Shown here: one piece after another, positions 43,801-54,387 of the stretch
Layout of the letters: each line of letters begins with the position of its first letter
How positions within the stretch are numbered: the stretch's first letter is position 1
Assembly: GCF_033115175.1 (NCBI RefSeq)
Contig: NC_084838.1
Location: 67,424,468 to 67,488,467, forward strand
DNA: 64,000 nucleotides
Direction of reading: 5' to 3'
DNA from: Lepus europaeus
Taxonomy: Eukaryota; Chordata; Mammalia; Lagomorpha; Leporidae
Notes under the pieces: model-generated
Told to the model about the DNA's origin: nothing
Seen by the model: only the letters and a program-made list of their open reading frames with translations
The model's database searches: none
Program-made: the position numbers and the translations under genes

Positions 43801-46244
43801 ACTATGATATATTGACTATTACTTTAACAATAGCCCTCTTTTGATGGTTATTGGTTTCCTGGAAACTATGGCAACTTGACATTCTCTCCTGCTTTGATAT
43901 CTGTGGGTAACCCTGGTACAATGTCAGTGTGTGCCAACTGTTATTATCTCAAGGCCATAGTCCAAGGGTAGGAAAATAAAAAGTCATTGGTGTCTCAACC
44001 TCAGGCCATTTTATGGCTCCAACACAATGTCTGTATTTCATTTTTCCTTTTGCTGCAGACAGGGTTTATAAGTATCTACAAACCACTAGGCATATTTTAA
44101 AAATTCATAGATCAAATCCCATTATGAGACACTCCAGGGGATATTTGAAACATACTTGTACTAAAATTTTGTTGTATTAAATGTTATTTGAAACCTCAAC
44201 CGTGGCAAAGTATTTTCTTGAATAGATTTTTATAAAAGCAATTGTCATATTGGAGGACTGTGACATAAGCATCACATCAGACCATCTCATGGCATCCTCT
44301 TCTCACCTGGTATATTTCTCAGTGTAAGTCATAAGCACTTATAAAAGTCGTCAAGAGACAATGCTGCTGTCACTATGAGAAACTTCCATTAGCTCAGTAG
44401 GATGCTGTTCCCTAAGGGAAAGGAATACCTTTCATTCAATCTTGGACTCTCAGGTACCTCTGCCTGGTACTCGGAGGGTGATCCAAGAGCAACGTGCTAA
44501 ATGAATAACACAATGATTAAATGCTGAAATACATCAGCATCAACTAAAAAAAAATCAAACCTAGAAGACATTGTGTGCCCATATCTGTTTACTTATAAAC
44601 TATAGACCCAAATATTTTACACACACTTAATATCAAAGCAAAACTGGGCTCTCACAAGAGCAAAGCCAACTCAGAGAGCCATCTGAATACCTGTAGACCA
44701 ATCGAAATATTATTGCTTCTAATTGGTATTCCTACAAGCAGTTAATTTTTCCCTTATGCCCGACTTGTAAGCACTCAGGTGCAAAATTTGTTCCTGTCTT
44801 TGAGACCATCTTAATAATCAATCCCCATCTGAATGCCAGAACCAGAATCCCTCACTGATGGGTACAAACGAGGGAGAAATATGTCAGTACACATGGGCAC
44901 TGGCTTGTGGCAATGAAGATTTATGCGATCCAGCCAGCCAAGTGATCACTAGAAGCAAGTAATCAAGAGAATGAAATTCCAGGATGGGTTCTGCCAGTTT
45001 CTCCTTTGTTCAATTGCACACACCAGCCTCGTCTATAACAGAGTTTAGAGTCCAGGGGACAGTGCATTTATTAACCCCAAATCTTGCTTGAAGGTGTCGA
45101 CCTTGAAAATATTGAGACTTTGGAGCTCAATTTTTGTTCATAAATGGCTTTCAACTTTTGTTTGTTGCTCAGTCGATGTCATTGGGATTTATTTGGCTGC
45201 CAGCTCTGAGTTGCTATTTGAAAAGAGCAGTACCATATGCAGCATATGCATATTCAATGGTGCAGTTCTTTTTCAGGGGGGAGGGGGAAGTGCCAGGACT
45301 CATGGCTCACAATATGAATTTGCATCCCACTTTGCATAAATTTGCATGTAGACTTCATAAGCCTCTAATTTCAAGTACGTAAAATGAAACGAATCAATGC
45401 AATCTACTGCAATTGTTTTCCAAGGGATTAATCACATGAAATACATCCCAACTTTCCTTAACCAATTAATTTAATCACACACAAGGTTAGGACAGACAGG
45501 AAAGTGGTGAATAATGGCTGCTAAGTGCCTGGCCTAGGACTGGAAGGAAATATAGTGACTCAACACTTCCCCAGTATGTATGCTGTGAAAGGTTATAGTA
45601 TAGTTGCCCAGTATCTTTCTTTATTTCAGTGCCCCTCTCTGCTGAAGGATTATATATCTCTGCCCTCTTGAACTCAAGAGGGGCTGGGTGACTTATTCTA
45701 GACAATGAATTGTGGAATTGTGGGCAGAAGTGATGTGTGTCCCTTCAAATCAGAAACTTGAGGAGTGAACACATGGTTCAATGTTTCATTTTCTCCTGCC
45801 ATGACATAAGCAATACTGCATATTGACACTGCTCTATCAGCCTGAATCCCACAGTGAAGATCGACTGAAGGAGAGTTCCAGCTGACCCTGGCATGGGACA
45901 TGACAAAAGAAAGGAATAGAACTTTTTTTTTAAACTGCTGACATTTTCAGATCATTTGTTGCTGCAATGTATCATAGCCCATCCTGATAATGTATTTCCT
46001 GCATTAATGAAATGAACTATAATTTGGTGCCAGAGGTTTATTATCAGTCTTCATATGTAAGAATATTTTCACAGCATTAGGGTAGATGCAAAAGAATTGA
46101 AAGATGTTCTCTGTTTAGCTAATAAACATATGAAGAGGTTGGGAAGTACTCTACAAATTTAAAATCAATTAACTATCACCATGATGAACAATAACATGGT
46201 ACATGTTATGGCCTTCCTATTTGCATGAGATTGATAGGCTATTC
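43801..46244. other. TE-poor unique interval of 2.4 kb
   Basis: In a window where a SINE occurs about every 2 kb, I recognise no transposable element here. Open frames (45088-45339 and 45134-45382 plus; 45487-45705 and 45698-45901 minus) show no family signature. It holds the motif cluster described at 45000-45480. Confidence 0.45.
45000..45480. promoter_or_regulatory. Candidate enhancer: POU/SOX/homeodomain motif cluster
   Basis: Perfect octamers atttgcat lie at 45318-45325 and 45340-45347, with a one-mismatch copy between them (ctttgcat, 45330-45337). A related atatgcat lies at 45244-45251. A SOX-type cctttgttc is at 45003-45011, and ggattaatc, a bicoid-class homeodomain site, is at 45424-45432. 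A ggggggaggggg run lies at 45277-45288. The density, lack of TEs and lack of coding potential fit a developmental enhancer, but this is motif reading only. Confidence 0.25.
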
Positions 46245-46259
46245 AAATTTCTTAAAACT

Positions 46260-46590
46260 GGGCCAGCGCCGTGGCTCAATAGGCTAATCCTCCGCCTTGT
46301 GGCGCCGAGACACCGGGTTCTAGTCCCGGTCGGGGCACCGGATTCTATCCTGGTTGTCGCTCTTCCAGGCCAGCTCTCTGCCATGGCCTGGGAGTGCAGT
46401 GGAGGATGGCCCAAGTGCTTGGGCCCTGCACTCGCATGGGAGACCAGGGGAAGCACCTGGTTCCTGGCTTTGGATCAGCACGGTGCGCCAGCCGCAGCAG
46501 CCATTGGAGGGTGAACCAACGGCAAAAGGAAGACCTTTATCTCTGTCTCTCTCTCTCACTGTCCACTCTGCCTGTCAAAAAAATTTTTAA
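46260..46590 (+). mobile_element. Young C SINE, full length
   Basis: The head is 'gggccagcgccgtggctcaa', with B box 'ggttctagtcccggtcgggg' and tail 'ctgcctgtcaaaaaaatttt'. A perfect 15-bp target duplication, aaatttcttaaaact, lies at 46245-46259 and 46591-46605. Many CpGs remain. Confidence 0.96.
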
Positions 46591-46667
46591 AAATTTCTTA
46601 AAACTGATAAATTCATAAAAATTTGGTATGGACTTGAGAAACCTACCGACTTTCTCTCTCTCTCTCT

Positions 46668-46988
46668 CTCTTTTTTTTAAACAGACAGAGTTAGACACTG
46701 AGAGAGAGAGACAGAGAGAAAAACCTTCCATTGGTTCACCCCCCAAATGGCCCCTATGGCCGGTGCTGCAGCGATCTGAAGCCAGGAGCCAGGTGCTGCC
46801 TCCTGGTCTCCCATGCGGGTGCAGGTCCCAAACACTTGGGCCATCCTCCACTGCCTTCCTGGGTCACCGCAGAGAGCTGGACTGGAAGAGGAGCGACCGG
46901 GACAGAATACGGGGCCCCAACCGGGACCAGAACCCGGGGTGCCGGTGCCACAGGCGGAGGATTAGCCTAGTGAGCCGTGGCGCCAGCC
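46668..46988 (-). mobile_element. Young C SINE, reverse orientation, facing its neighbour
   Basis: The tail complement is 'ctttttttttaaacagacag', preceded by a CT run (46651-46672). The head complement is 'gagccgtggcgccagcct'. It lies about 80 bp from the plus copy at 46260 in opposite orientation. CpG-rich. Confidence 0.95.
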
Positions 46989-47157
46989 TCAATTTACTCT
47001 TTGTAATGCCTTTCAATTATTCATAAACTGAAGTCTCATTAAATACTAGCTTATAAATATCTTTTGTTAGAATTTTCCAATTCACTGTTAAAGTGAATGG
47101 ACTTGAAACCACAGAAGAGTGGATAGTGAATAATCAAACAATGAAACCTTACATCCT

Positions 47158-48326
47158 TTGCCCCAAATGGTGGAGTTAGAAATGTGCCAGGGGATTCCAA
47201 TACAATCCCATCAAGGTGGCATGTACCAATGCCATCTCACTAGTCCAAGTGATCAATCTCAGTTCACAACTGATGACTCTGATAGGTCTAAGAGCCAAAG
47301 GGATCACACAAACAAGACTAGCGTCTGCTAACACTAACTGATAGAATCAAAAAGGGAGAGAATGATCCAACATGGGAAGTGGGATACACAGCAGACTCAT
47401 AGAATGGCAGATGTCCTAAATAGCACTCTGGCCTCAGAATCAGCCCTAAGGCATTCGGATCTGGCTGAAGACCCCATGAGAGTATTGTAGGCATGGAAAG
47501 CCAAGACACCCTGGAAAAAAAAAAAAAGAAAATGAAATGAAAGATCTCTGTGAGTGAGATCCCAGTGGAAAGAACGGGGCCATCAAAGTAGGAGGTACCT
47601 TTCTCTGAAGGGAGGAGAGAACTTCCACTTTGACTATGACCCTATCGGAATAAGATTGAAGTCGGCAAACCCTAAAGGCTTCCATAGCCTTGGCAACTCA
47701 TGACTAGAGCCTAGGGAGGTTACTGACGCCATAAACAAGAGTGTAAAATTGTTAAGTCAGCAACAGGAGTCACTGTGTACTTACATCTCATGTGGGATCT
47801 GTCCTTAATGTGTTGTCTAATGTCAAGTAATGCTATAACTAGTACTAAAACAGTATTTTTACACATTGTGTTTCTGTGTGGGCACAAACTGATGAAATCT
47901 TTACTTAGTATAAACTGGATTGATCTTCTGTATATAAAGATAATTGAAAATGAAAAAAAAAACTGGTGTTAAATTGGAAATGGCATAAAAAATAAATTAA
48001 TTTTTAAAAAATATCATGTAGGATCTCTGTCTTTAATGTGCTGTACACTGTTATTTAGTGCTATAACTAGTACTCCAACAGTATTTTTCACTTTGTGTTG
48101 CTATATTGGGGCAAACTGTTGAAATCTTTGCTTAATATATACTGAACTGATCTTCTGTATATAAAGAGAATTGAAAGTGAATCTTGATGTGAATGGAAGG
48201 GGAGAGGGAGCGGGAAAGGGGAGGGTTGCAGGTGGGAGGGAAGTTATGGGGGGAGGGGAAGCCACTGTAATCCATAAGCTGTAATTTGGAAATTTATATT
48301 CATTAAATAAAAGTAAAAAAAAAAAA
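47158..48326 (+). mobile_element. Young 5'-truncated lagomorph L1
   Basis: It carries mainly the L1 3' region. Its end is 'aaatttatattcattaaata', followed by aaagt and a poly(A) run. A perfect 15-bp target duplication, gaaaccttacatcct, lies at 47143-47157 and 48327-48341. There is no intact reading frame. The 3' UTR holds a duplicated unit (47786-47951 and 48014-48180) and a G-rich purine tract (48197-48258, with ggggagagggagcgggaaag) able in principle to form a G-quadruplex. Related sequence occurs at 25710-26347 and, reversed, at 63427-63820. Confidence 0.95.
47786..48180 (+). repeat. Duplicated unit within the L1 3' UTR
   Basis: Two diverged copies of a ~165-bp unit occur at 47786-47951 and 48014-48180. 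Both run from 'catgtgggatctgtccttaa' (second copy catgtaggatctctgtcttt) through 'tgctataactagtact' to 'gatcttctgtatataaaga'. About 60 bp separate them. The element at 25595-26406 shows only the first unit. Confidence 0.85.
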
Positions 48327-48341
48327 GAAACCTTACATCCT

Positions 48342-49543
48342 GAAACTGAGAACCTGGAGCATTCTGTATTATCAAATGCAAAAATGTATGGTACAACATA
48401 AAAATAATATTGGGATATTGATTATATAAATACAGGCCATATCTTTCCCTTCATCCTACCAATTCTTGTGATTTTGTGTCTGCTTCCCCACAATGCTGCC
48501 CTGAAAATTTCAAATGTGGATCAGCTTGACCCTGAATCTAAGAATATAGAATGTTAGTGGAGAAAGTCACTAAAAAAAAACACACTGAAGATACTTTCAG
48601 CACTACAATGAAAATACTAGAAATACACATATGAAAACCCCAACAGAGATGAAGAAATCCTAAATCACAAATATTTGGTTTCTTATTCTTTCCCCAGACA
48701 CAATAGCCAAGAAGGGGTTATACATTTTGCAAAGTAATCTGCATTATCACTTATGTTCTTTAGACTACACAGTAATCATCATTGGCTTCAATCTGCTCCT
48801 CTCTGCTAGAACCTACACATAATCAGTAGCTGGAAAGTTGCTTACGAACCTCTACCTACTGGCAGAAAGGACTTTCCTTAAAGCAAGCAAGAAATCGTAC
48901 AAATGTCAAAAGAACTCTCCAAAAAGAAGATAAGCATTCAGGATACCAAAACATTGAGACAACGAACTAGCAAGCTGGGGGATCTGTCAAAGGATTGGAT
49001 GTTTGTGGTACCTCCCCAAGATGCTCAGGAGTTAACCTGCACGTCTGATATTGCCTGAGAGGAGATCATGCAGGAGAGTGAGTCCCTCCTGGTGGATCCC
49101 AGATTATAGGTGCCACTAAAATGCTCTCTTAACAAATCAACTTCTTGCCCATAGCCACAGATAGGACAATTAGAAGACTGGTTATGAAAAAATCATTTTC
49201 TAAGCCCTTTCCTATCATAGAAGCTTCAGAATCAGTCAGACGTAGCAGTGAATTTTAAAGCTGATGTGATTCCTAAAGTAATAAATACCTATTAACCCAG
49301 CTTTTGAATGAAAAGTGAACCTTGGGTTTGAGCATTTAAATCAGAGATGGGGTCAAGTGGGGACACTGTATGGAAGAGTCTTCACAACTGAGTGTTTCTT
49401 TGAGAGATATTGGTAAGTCTTGTTATTTATTAGATTGTGTTCTGCAATCAAGTGAACCCTATCATCATGAGGATAGAGCCTGAGAGTGTTCCAACAATAA
49501 TATAGTTTTAAAACATTCCTTCAAGAAGAAAGTTCTGTATATT
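48342..49543. other. Unique sequence, nothing recognised
   Basis: Mixed DNA without an open frame worth reporting. No repeat family or exon recognised. Confidence 0.4.
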
Positions 49544-49548
49544 AGTCT

Positions 49549-49600
49549 TTAAACTGATAAGAACAGATACTACACTTGATCTTAGCCAAAAGGCCGAGAA
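49549..49600 (-). pseudogene. 3'-truncated U2 snRNA pseudogene
   Basis: The minus strand matches U2 snRNA nucleotides 5-56 with no mismatch I can see: 'cttctcggccttttggctaa', then 'gatcaagtgtagtatctgtt', then 'cttatcagttta'. This includes the branch-site pairing region GTAGTA. The Sm site and 3' stem-loops are absent, as are U2 promoter elements, so it cannot make a functional snRNA. Direct repeats agtctttaaac at 49544-49554 and 49600-49610 flank it and overlap its ends. This is typical of truncated snRNA retropseudogenes without a poly(A) tail. Confidence 0.92.
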
Positions 49601-49734
49601 GTCTTTAAACCTGCCAATTGTCTGAGTTTTGGTCTTGGAATGGTATGAGAAAGCACTATTGAGCTGTATGATCTTGTACAAGAGAAGACAGGTTGTGAGC
49701 CAGGGTCCCATTTGATGATTAATCCTGCATTTTC

Positions 49735-50068
49735 GGGGCTGGCACCGTGGCACAGTAGGTTAATCCTCTGCCTGCAGCACTGGCATCCCATATAGGTGCT
49801 GGTTATAGTTCCGGTTGCTCCTCTTCCAGTTCAGCTCTCTGCTATAGCCTGGGAAAGCAGTAGAAGATGGCTCAAGTCCTTGGGCCCCTGCACCCGCATG
49901 GGAGACCAGGAATAAGCACCTGGCTCCTGGCTTCAGATCAGCGCAGCTCCAGCCGTTGTGACCATCTGGGGAGTGAACCAACAGAAGGAAGACCTTTCTC
50001 TCTGTCTCTCCCTCTCATTGTCTGTAACTCTACCTCTCAAATAAATAAATAAAATCTTTTTTTAAAAA
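49735..50068 (+). mobile_element. C SINE, full length
   Basis: The head is 'ggggctggcaccgtggcaca' and the tail 'ctctcaaataaataaataaa'. A perfect 14-bp target duplication, aatcctgcattttc, lies at 49721-49734 and 50069-50082. Confidence 0.95.
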
Positions 50069-50082
50069 AATCCTGCATTTTC

Positions 50083-51029
50083 CTTTTGGGCTGATAGAAC
50101 ATGAGTATCCAATGTCATCCTCTTGCAGGGGTTTCCTCAATTGTGAGTTCCTGTTAGATACTACGATTCTGACTGGAGCAGAACTGTATTCAGGTTAGGA
50201 GAGGAAAGAGCAGAAGTGTTGTTAGTCTTGGGATTCAGGAAGGATCCTCAATCGAGTAGAGAAGATGATCCCTGCCTCTTGGATAACCCTAGGCCTCCTC
50301 ATTGCTACTTCTGTTTAGAAATTTCCTACTGCTTTTTATGTCTTTCAAGATTTTCCTGTAGTCTTGCAGTGAAATTGGTGGTAATTTTCCACTGGCTTGC
50401 AATGAAGCTTTGGATGTAACCTATGATCTCAATGTCACCATAATTTAGCCATTCCTAATATGCCCATTCTTTGGAACACTAGCTTTTATTGCTATAATAA
50501 TTCTGACATTATTTATAAATAACAAAGTGCCATAAATACTGACCTTCAGTGCCAGCACAAGATCTTTTTAATCAGGCCTTTGCCTGCTAGAGATAAGATT
50601 CTAACTCTTTATAACACTATATTACAGATGGCTATGTAAAATCCTCTAAAAATATCTGGGACATTTAGGCATACAGGTCTTCTGAAACCATAAAAATGAC
50701 ATTTTAGAGCCCACAACAAACCCAGTGGAAACCATTCGCAACCCTGATGTTACATAATAAGGAAAATCCCTGTGTGGGACTTTGCCCTAAGGCAGGAGAA
50801 TGACATACAACAGGGTTGTGGGCAGATATAGGAGATTATTTCCAGGGAGGCACTGCGGACCCTCCAGGGAAATAAAACCCATGGTATTTTCAGGAGGTCT
50901 CACAATACCTTATTTTTATTCATGTTAAAGAGATGGTTGTTGTCCCATTTACAAAGGAAATTGAACAAATAGAAGAAAACAATAAGAAATGAGGAATACA
51001 AAACTGAAGATTTAAAAACAACCATGGGA
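50083..51029. other. Unique sequence, nothing recognised
   Basis: No repeat family, exon or RNA gene that I can support. The open frame at 50216-50419 shows no recognised similarity. Confidence 0.4.
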
Positions 51030-51233
51030 CATACAAGCGCAAATTTGGTTCAAGTCCCAGCTCTACTTCTGAAACCATCTTCCTGGTGATGCACAGCCTG
51101 AGAGACAGCAAATGATGGCTAAATTACTTGGGTCCCTGTCCCCCACATGGGGCACTCAGATTGTGTTTCTGGCTCTTGGCTTCCGCCTGACCTAGACCTG
51201 TCACAGACATTTGAAGAATAAACTGTGAATGGG

Positions 51234-51240
<7 letters not shown>
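51030..51240 (+). mobile_element. C SINE-related copy, 5' end worn
   Basis: 'tttggttcaagtcccagctc', 'atggctaaattacttgggtc', 'ccccacatggggcactcaga' and 'gaataaactgtgaatgggaa' read in SINE order. They lead directly into the microsatellite that replaces its pyrimidine tract. Confidence 0.8.
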
Positions 51241-51270
<30 letters not shown>

Positions 51271-51296
51271 CTCTTCCTCCCTCCCTCCCTCCCTCC

Positions 51297-51341
<45 letters not shown>

Positions 51342-51372
51342 ACAAGAACACAAGCAAACACACACACACACA
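51237..51372. repeat. Compound microsatellite (TC)n-(CCCT)n-(TC)n-(CA)n
   Basis: (TC) covers 51237-51267, CCCT-type units cover about 51280-51299, (TC) resumes to 51317, and (CA) covers 51317-51344 with more at 51359-51372. It probably grew from the pyrimidine tract of the SINE just upstream. Confidence 0.97.
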
Positions 51373-51604
51373 AAGCAAAAAAATGAATATTTTTTTTAAA
51401 ATACCTATGTCTGATACTGAATAAAATTGAAAACTGAAACCATCATGACTGCTGAGAAAATGTATCTTTAGAAGGATTTGGGAATCTTTTTGAGAAAGGG
51501 AGTACATTGTGCTTCAGTCAAGTTATCTGTAATGGTTGAGTGGAGGGGTTTTAATGAGGTGACTAGTTGCATTAAGAGTTGGGAAATTGGTGATAGCATT
51601 GTAA

Positions 51605-51914
51605 AACAATGGGCTCAGCTACCACCTGTGATGCCAGGATCACATATGAGTACTAGTTTAAATCCTGGGTGCTTTGCTTCCAATATAGCTCCAGCTAGTG
51701 TGCCTGGGAAGGCAGTAGAGGATGATGCAAATACTGGGGTCCTTGACACCTGTGTGAGAGACAGGATAGAGATTCAGATTCTTGCCTTAGCTTGGACAGG
51801 CCTCAGCTACTGTGGTCATTTAGAGAGTAAACCAGTGGATGACAAACCTCCTTCTCTCTTTCACTCCAATTCTGTCTTCCAAATAAAATAAATAAATCTT
51901 TTTTAAAAAAAAAA
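51605..51914 (+). mobile_element. C SINE, older copy
   Basis: 'gggctcagctaccacctgtg', 'gtgtgcctgggaaggcagta' and 'gtcatttagagagtaaacca' lead to the tail 'tccaaataaaataaataaat'. The head is poorly kept. The 137-codon open frame here (51478-51891) is a SINE product. Confidence 0.85.
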
Positions 51915-52941
51915 CTGGGCAAATTACAGAGCAGTGAGGAAGATCAGGCGCCCAGAGATTACCCATTGTCAAAGATCCTTCCTTATTCCTTCCACATATG
52001 AAAGAGTAAAGGAAAGAAATACTGCTATGGAAGCTCAGTGAGAGACCTATGGAAGAGGGGCCCAATCTCTATAGAAATCACCACAGCATGGAAAAGGAAG
52101 AGAACTGGAAAGAAATGCTCAACTTCTTGGTCCTTCCACACTAAAAATCTCCTGCAGATGCTGGCTAAACCTAATGAGAACACAACTACAAGATAGCCTG
52201 GATGAAGTGGTCCTTGGGGTAGATTCACAGAGATGATAAGGCAAACCAAGAAAGAATTGGGAGAGTAAGGAGATTAAGAGTCACTGTGTTGAAACAACCT
52301 ACTTGTACATGGTCTTTCCCCCAACGTCAACAAGATTCATTTTGGGATTTAGGCATCCTTAAAGTCTACAAAGGCTAAGCATAGCAGAAAACATGAGCTC
52401 ATGTTTCTCAGTGGGACTGAGTGCTTGCCACATGTGTGCTTGGTCTTAGTTTGTCCAGCTTTGCTTAGCATGAATACATGAAATTTTACTTTGTCCTACT
52501 AAGCACCCCTTCTATGCCTGTTTCACAACCCACATGTCTTCAATTTCTCTCTTACATATGCTTATCTCAATTTCTATTCTGCCTCTATGGACACAATATC
52601 TGTTAGCTTTATTAAAAGTATCATCCATACCAGACATGTTTGTAATGGGCACCAACACTGAAATTAAAATCAGGAAACTCCAAAGGGAACAATGTGGCTT
52701 CACTAGTGCACTCCAGAACACCATATTTTTGCTATAGCATGGTGTGGATGGGCCCGAGCTTCCTTGATAATATCACAAACGTCTTCTCTACCAAATGTGA
52801 CAAGTCTATATGGAAGAAGAATGAAGGCCACAATTTGAGTCAATGGGCAGTGGCACCTTCCATAACTTGGCCAGGGGTGTGAAGTAGCAGGGTGGTACTG
52901 AAGGCAGACACACAGCTTCTAATTAGAAAGCAAATGGCACA
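51915..52941. other. Unique sequence, nothing recognised
   Basis: Mixed DNA. Overlapping open frames at 52512-52737 on both strands are short and show no family signature. Confidence 0.4.
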
Positions 52942-53325
52942 AGGCCAGTACTGTGGCACAGTGAGTTAAACTATAGTCTTCAGTGCCAGCATCCCATATA
53001 GGGGCAGTTTCAAGTCCTGGATGCTCTACTTCTTTTTTTTTTAATTAATTTATTTATTTTTATTTTTTTGACAGGCAGAGTGGACAGTGAGAGAGAGAGA
53101 CAGAGAGAAAGGTCTTCCTTTTGCCGTTGGTTCACCCTCCAATCTACTTCTGATCCAAGTCCCTGCTATGGCCTGGGAAATCAGCTGAAGATGGTCCAAG
53201 TTCTTAGACCCCCGCATCCACGTGGGAGACCTGGATGAAGCTTCTGGCTCCTGGCTTCCACCTGGCCCAGCCCTAACTAGTGGATAGAAGATCTCTCCAC
53301 TCTTTCTGTCTCTCCCTTGATAAAG
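52942..53325 (+). mobile_element. C SINE, interrupted by a younger truncated one
   Basis: The head is 'aaggccagtactgtggcaca', continuing to 'gtcctggatgctctacttc'. It resumes after 53151 with 'gatccaagtccctgctatgg' and runs to 'tctttctgtctctccctt'. Confidence 0.9.
53034..53142 (-). mobile_element. Young C SINE, strongly 5'-truncated
   Basis: Only the last ~110 bp are present: the T-rich tail complement, 'gacaggcagagtggacagtg' and 'ccgttggttcaccctcca'. A 9-bp target duplication, tctacttct, lies at 53025-53033 and 53143-53151. It is inserted in the SINE at 52942-53325. Confidence 0.93.
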
Positions 53326-53679
53326 CCTTTTCATCATGAAGTCGAAAGTAACCTAGGCTTCTGTTAACCTTTGGCTTTCCTCATTGCATGGGAGGCCTTG
53401 TAGAGCTTATCTTATGTTCTACTCAGCTTCCTCATAAAAATATGGATGATATGTATCACTTGAGAAGTAGCATGATGGTATGATGAAAGCATTGGACTTA
53501 TGGTAGGAATCCAAAAAACAGTAATTTCCTTCCTTTAAAATTTATCCCATTCTTATTTTCTCTACTGCATAATACTGATATACTCAAGTATAGTCAAGCC
53601 ATTTCCTCCCCTAAGTTAGAGGGAATATTAGTGTATGCATTTTGTTGCCATTTCAAAGTTTTTTTTGTTACTTTTTCCC
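53326..53679. other. Unique sequence, nothing recognised
   Basis: AT-rich spacer with no supported feature. Confidence 0.35.
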
Positions 53680-54002
53680 AAGATTTATTTATTTACTTGA
53701 AAAGTGGAGATGCAGAGAGGGAAAGAGAAACAGAGAGATGGAGATCTTCCATCTGCTGGTTCACTCCCAAATGGTTGCAACAGCTAGGGCTGGGCCAGGC
53801 TGAAAACAGGAGCCAGGTGATTCTTCTGTCTCCCACATGAATACAGGGCACAAGCACTTGAGCAATCTTCCTCTGCTTTCCTGGATGAATTAGCAGGGAG
53901 CTGGATTAAAGTGGAGCAGCTGGGACTTGAACTGGCACCAACACACATATGAGATGTTAGCACTACAGGTGGTGGCTTAATCCATTACACTACAACTCTG
54001 AC
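53680..54002 (-). mobile_element. C SINE, older copy, reverse orientation
   Basis: 'ccaagatttatttatttact', 'gagatcttccatctgctggt' and 'cacaagcacttgagcaatct' read in order, with head complement 'ccattacactacaactctga'. Confidence 0.9.
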
Positions 54003-54017
54003 TTTTGTTTCTTTTGC

Positions 54018-54387
54018 TTTTAAATGTTTATTTTCATGAAACCACTTGAAAGGCATAGTGACAAGAAGGGAGAAGGAGAGGGAGAGGGAGGGGAAACAGG
54101 TTAAAGGAAGAGGGGGAGAAGTATTTTCCACCTGCTGGTTAACTTCCTAAATGTCTACAACAGCCAAGCTCAGTCCAAGCTGCAGCCAGATGCTAGAAAT
54201 TCCATCCATGTTTCCCTTGTAGGTGGCAAGGGCCCAAGAACTTGGGCTACAATGCACTACCTCCTAGGATGCATTAGCAGGAAGCTGGATTGGAACAAGT
54301 GTAGCTAGGACTTGAACCAGGCACTCTGAACTGGGATGCGGGTGTCCCAAGTAACAGCTTAACATGTTGCACCACAATGGCCAATAC
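54018..54387 (-). mobile_element. C SINE-related copy, older, with purine tract
   Basis: 'cttgaaaggcatagtgacaa' is followed by a GA/GGGA-rich tract (54066-54124). 'ccacctgctggttaacttcc' comes next, with head complement 'tgttgcaccacaatggccaa'. It lies 15 bp from the preceding SINE in the same orientation. Confidence 0.88.

Noticed and set aside
45698..45901. Minus-strand 67-codon open frame near the motif cluster
   Set aside because: No recognised similarity, no splice pair and chance-compatible length.
47786..48180. CRISPR-like repeat array
   Set aside because: Only two diverged ~165-bp units inside an L1 3' UTR, in eukaryotic DNA.
49549..49600. Functional U2 snRNA gene
   Set aside because: Only nucleotides 5-56 are present; no Sm site, 3' stem-loops or snRNA promoter.
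51478..51891. 137-codon plus-strand open frame, among the longest in the window
   Set aside because: Its second half is C SINE sequence and there is no coding context.
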